Below the pieces are notes generated by a model. It did not search any database and was not told where the DNA came from. It worked only from the letters and a program-made list of their open reading frames with translations. Source: Galactobacter sp052108535 (GTDB lineage Bacteria > Actinomycetota > Actinomycetes > Actinomycetales > Micrococcaceae). From it: a stretch of 64,000 nt of DNA. A program made the position numbers and the translations under genes. Numbering within the stretch: position 1 is the stretch's first letter; each line of letters starts with the position of its first letter. The stretch is from contig JBQDZM010000001.1 in assembly GCA_052108535.1 (NCBI GenBank), forward strand, positions 62,001 through 126,000, given 5' to 3'. This document shows, in pieces, positions 63,567 to 64,000 of the stretch.

Positions 63567-64000
63567 TCATGCCGCCCTGCGATGGGCGCAATGGTGAGTA
63601 GTCGGCGCGAAGTCCACGCCGGCGTCGAGCAGTGACCCAAGTAGTGCACCGCGTGCAACGCGCGGCGTGCAGACGGCGTCCATCATCATGAGCACCGACT
63701 GCGCCACCAGACCCGCCACGGTGGCGGCCATCGTGATCTCGGGCGGTGCGGCCACGCCGAGTTCCACGCCATCCTCCTGCGACGACGGCCATTGGGCCAT
63801 GGCACAGGCCGTGCATTCCTCGCCGATGCCCACCGCGGGCCCGATCTGGAACCCGCTCGCACGCAAGATCACCGGCAGCACGGGAACGTCGGCGTCGGCG
63901 ACGATCTGCAGTTGATCTGCCCCGATCCCGTGGGCGGCAATCAAAACGACGGCGTCGACACCGTGCACCGCCTCCACCATGGTCACCGGGGAGAGCACGT
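63567..64000 (-). CDS. ThiF/E1-like family protein, C-terminal part only
   Basis: The last 143 or so codons of a gene cut by the right edge of the window. VVLIAAHGIGADQLQIVADADVPVLPVILRA followed by IGPAVGIGEECTACAM resembles the C-terminal half of actinobacterial ThiF-like proteins (E1-type activating-enzyme relatives, including TOMM cyclodehydratase partners). In these a GP-x-V-x-PG-x-T-x-C-x-x-C motif binds zinc; here CTAC supplies one cysteine pair. The ATP-binding Rossmann domain would lie beyond position 64000. Substrate unknown; medium confidence in the family. Confidence 0.6.
   Translation of the reverse strand, partial: VLSPVTMVEAVHGVDAVVLIAAHGIGADQLQIVADADVPVLPVILRASGFQIGPAVGIGEECTACAMAQWPSSQEDGVELGVAAPPEITMAATVAGLVAQSVLMMMDAVCTPRVARGALLGSLLDAGVDFAPTTHHCAHRRAA

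Overview
The window is a contiguous piece of a high-GC Gram-positive (actinobacterial) chromosome, most likely from the Micrococcaceae or a near relative. Gene order matches the conserved actinobacterial layout also found in Mycobacterium (dcw cluster; secA-hpf-comF-lpqB-mtrB-mtrA; the DUF2342 / PDZ-protease / UPF0182 trio). MurE carries DDPH where diaminopimelate-type enzymes carry DNPR, which points to L-lysine peptidoglycan as in Micrococcus, Kocuria and Arthrobacter. I cannot name the genus.

Layout. 1-14.7 kb: a complete, tightly overlapping minus-strand dcw operon (mraZ-rsmH-ftsL-like-ftsI-murE-murF-mraY-murD-ftsW-murG-murC-ftsQ) driven by a promoter with an overlapping three-box MraZ operator. 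ftsZ would lie just beyond the left edge. 15-20 kb: a DUF3040 membrane protein, DNA polymerase IV, a polyprenyl synthase, an Rv2175c-type DNA-binding protein and a secreted three-LysM lytic transglycosylase. 20-29.2 kb: a PdtaS-type sensor kinase, the large NAD-glutamate dehydrogenase, and an orphan pair resembling CpaE/TadZ and CpaB (SAF) with no other pilus genes. 29.4-41.6 kb: a LysM membrane protein, the Rv3235-like DUF6459 protein, secA, hpf, comF, lpqB, mtrB, mtrA, a MetE-like protein lacking zinc ligands, and chorismate mutase. 41.8-53.3 kb: mnmA, cysteine desulfurase, an MFS permease, a divergent dihydropteroate-synthase-like protein, a DUF4192 protein, a RibD-C reductase, a J-domain protein with a possible NERD-like tail, trmL, an RskA-like membrane protein and etfBA. 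53.6-60.6 kb: pspA, a DUF2342 metalloprotease-like protein, a PDZ/Lon-like protease and a UPF0182 membrane protein. 60.7-64 kb: two identical initiator tRNA genes, each with its own -10 box and terminator, flanking a decayed insertion sequence; then a PepSY lipoprotein and a ThiF-family fragment cut by the right edge.

Together the genes are dominated by cell-wall synthesis and division (dcw), its export and surveillance (secA, lpqB-mtrBA, LysM hydrolase) and sulfur relay for tRNA thiolation (cysteine desulfurase with mnmA). Most of the window is ordinary housekeeping. The less ordinary items are a cluster of independent 10-20 bp tandem duplications confined to intergenic spacers between about 41.7 and 54.6 kb, the orphan CpaE/CpaB-like pair with a substituted P-loop, the J-domain/NERD-like fusion, catalytically doubtful DHPS-like and MetE-like paralogues, and the tRNA-fMet duplication around a dead IS. 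I found no CRISPR array, prophage or defence island.
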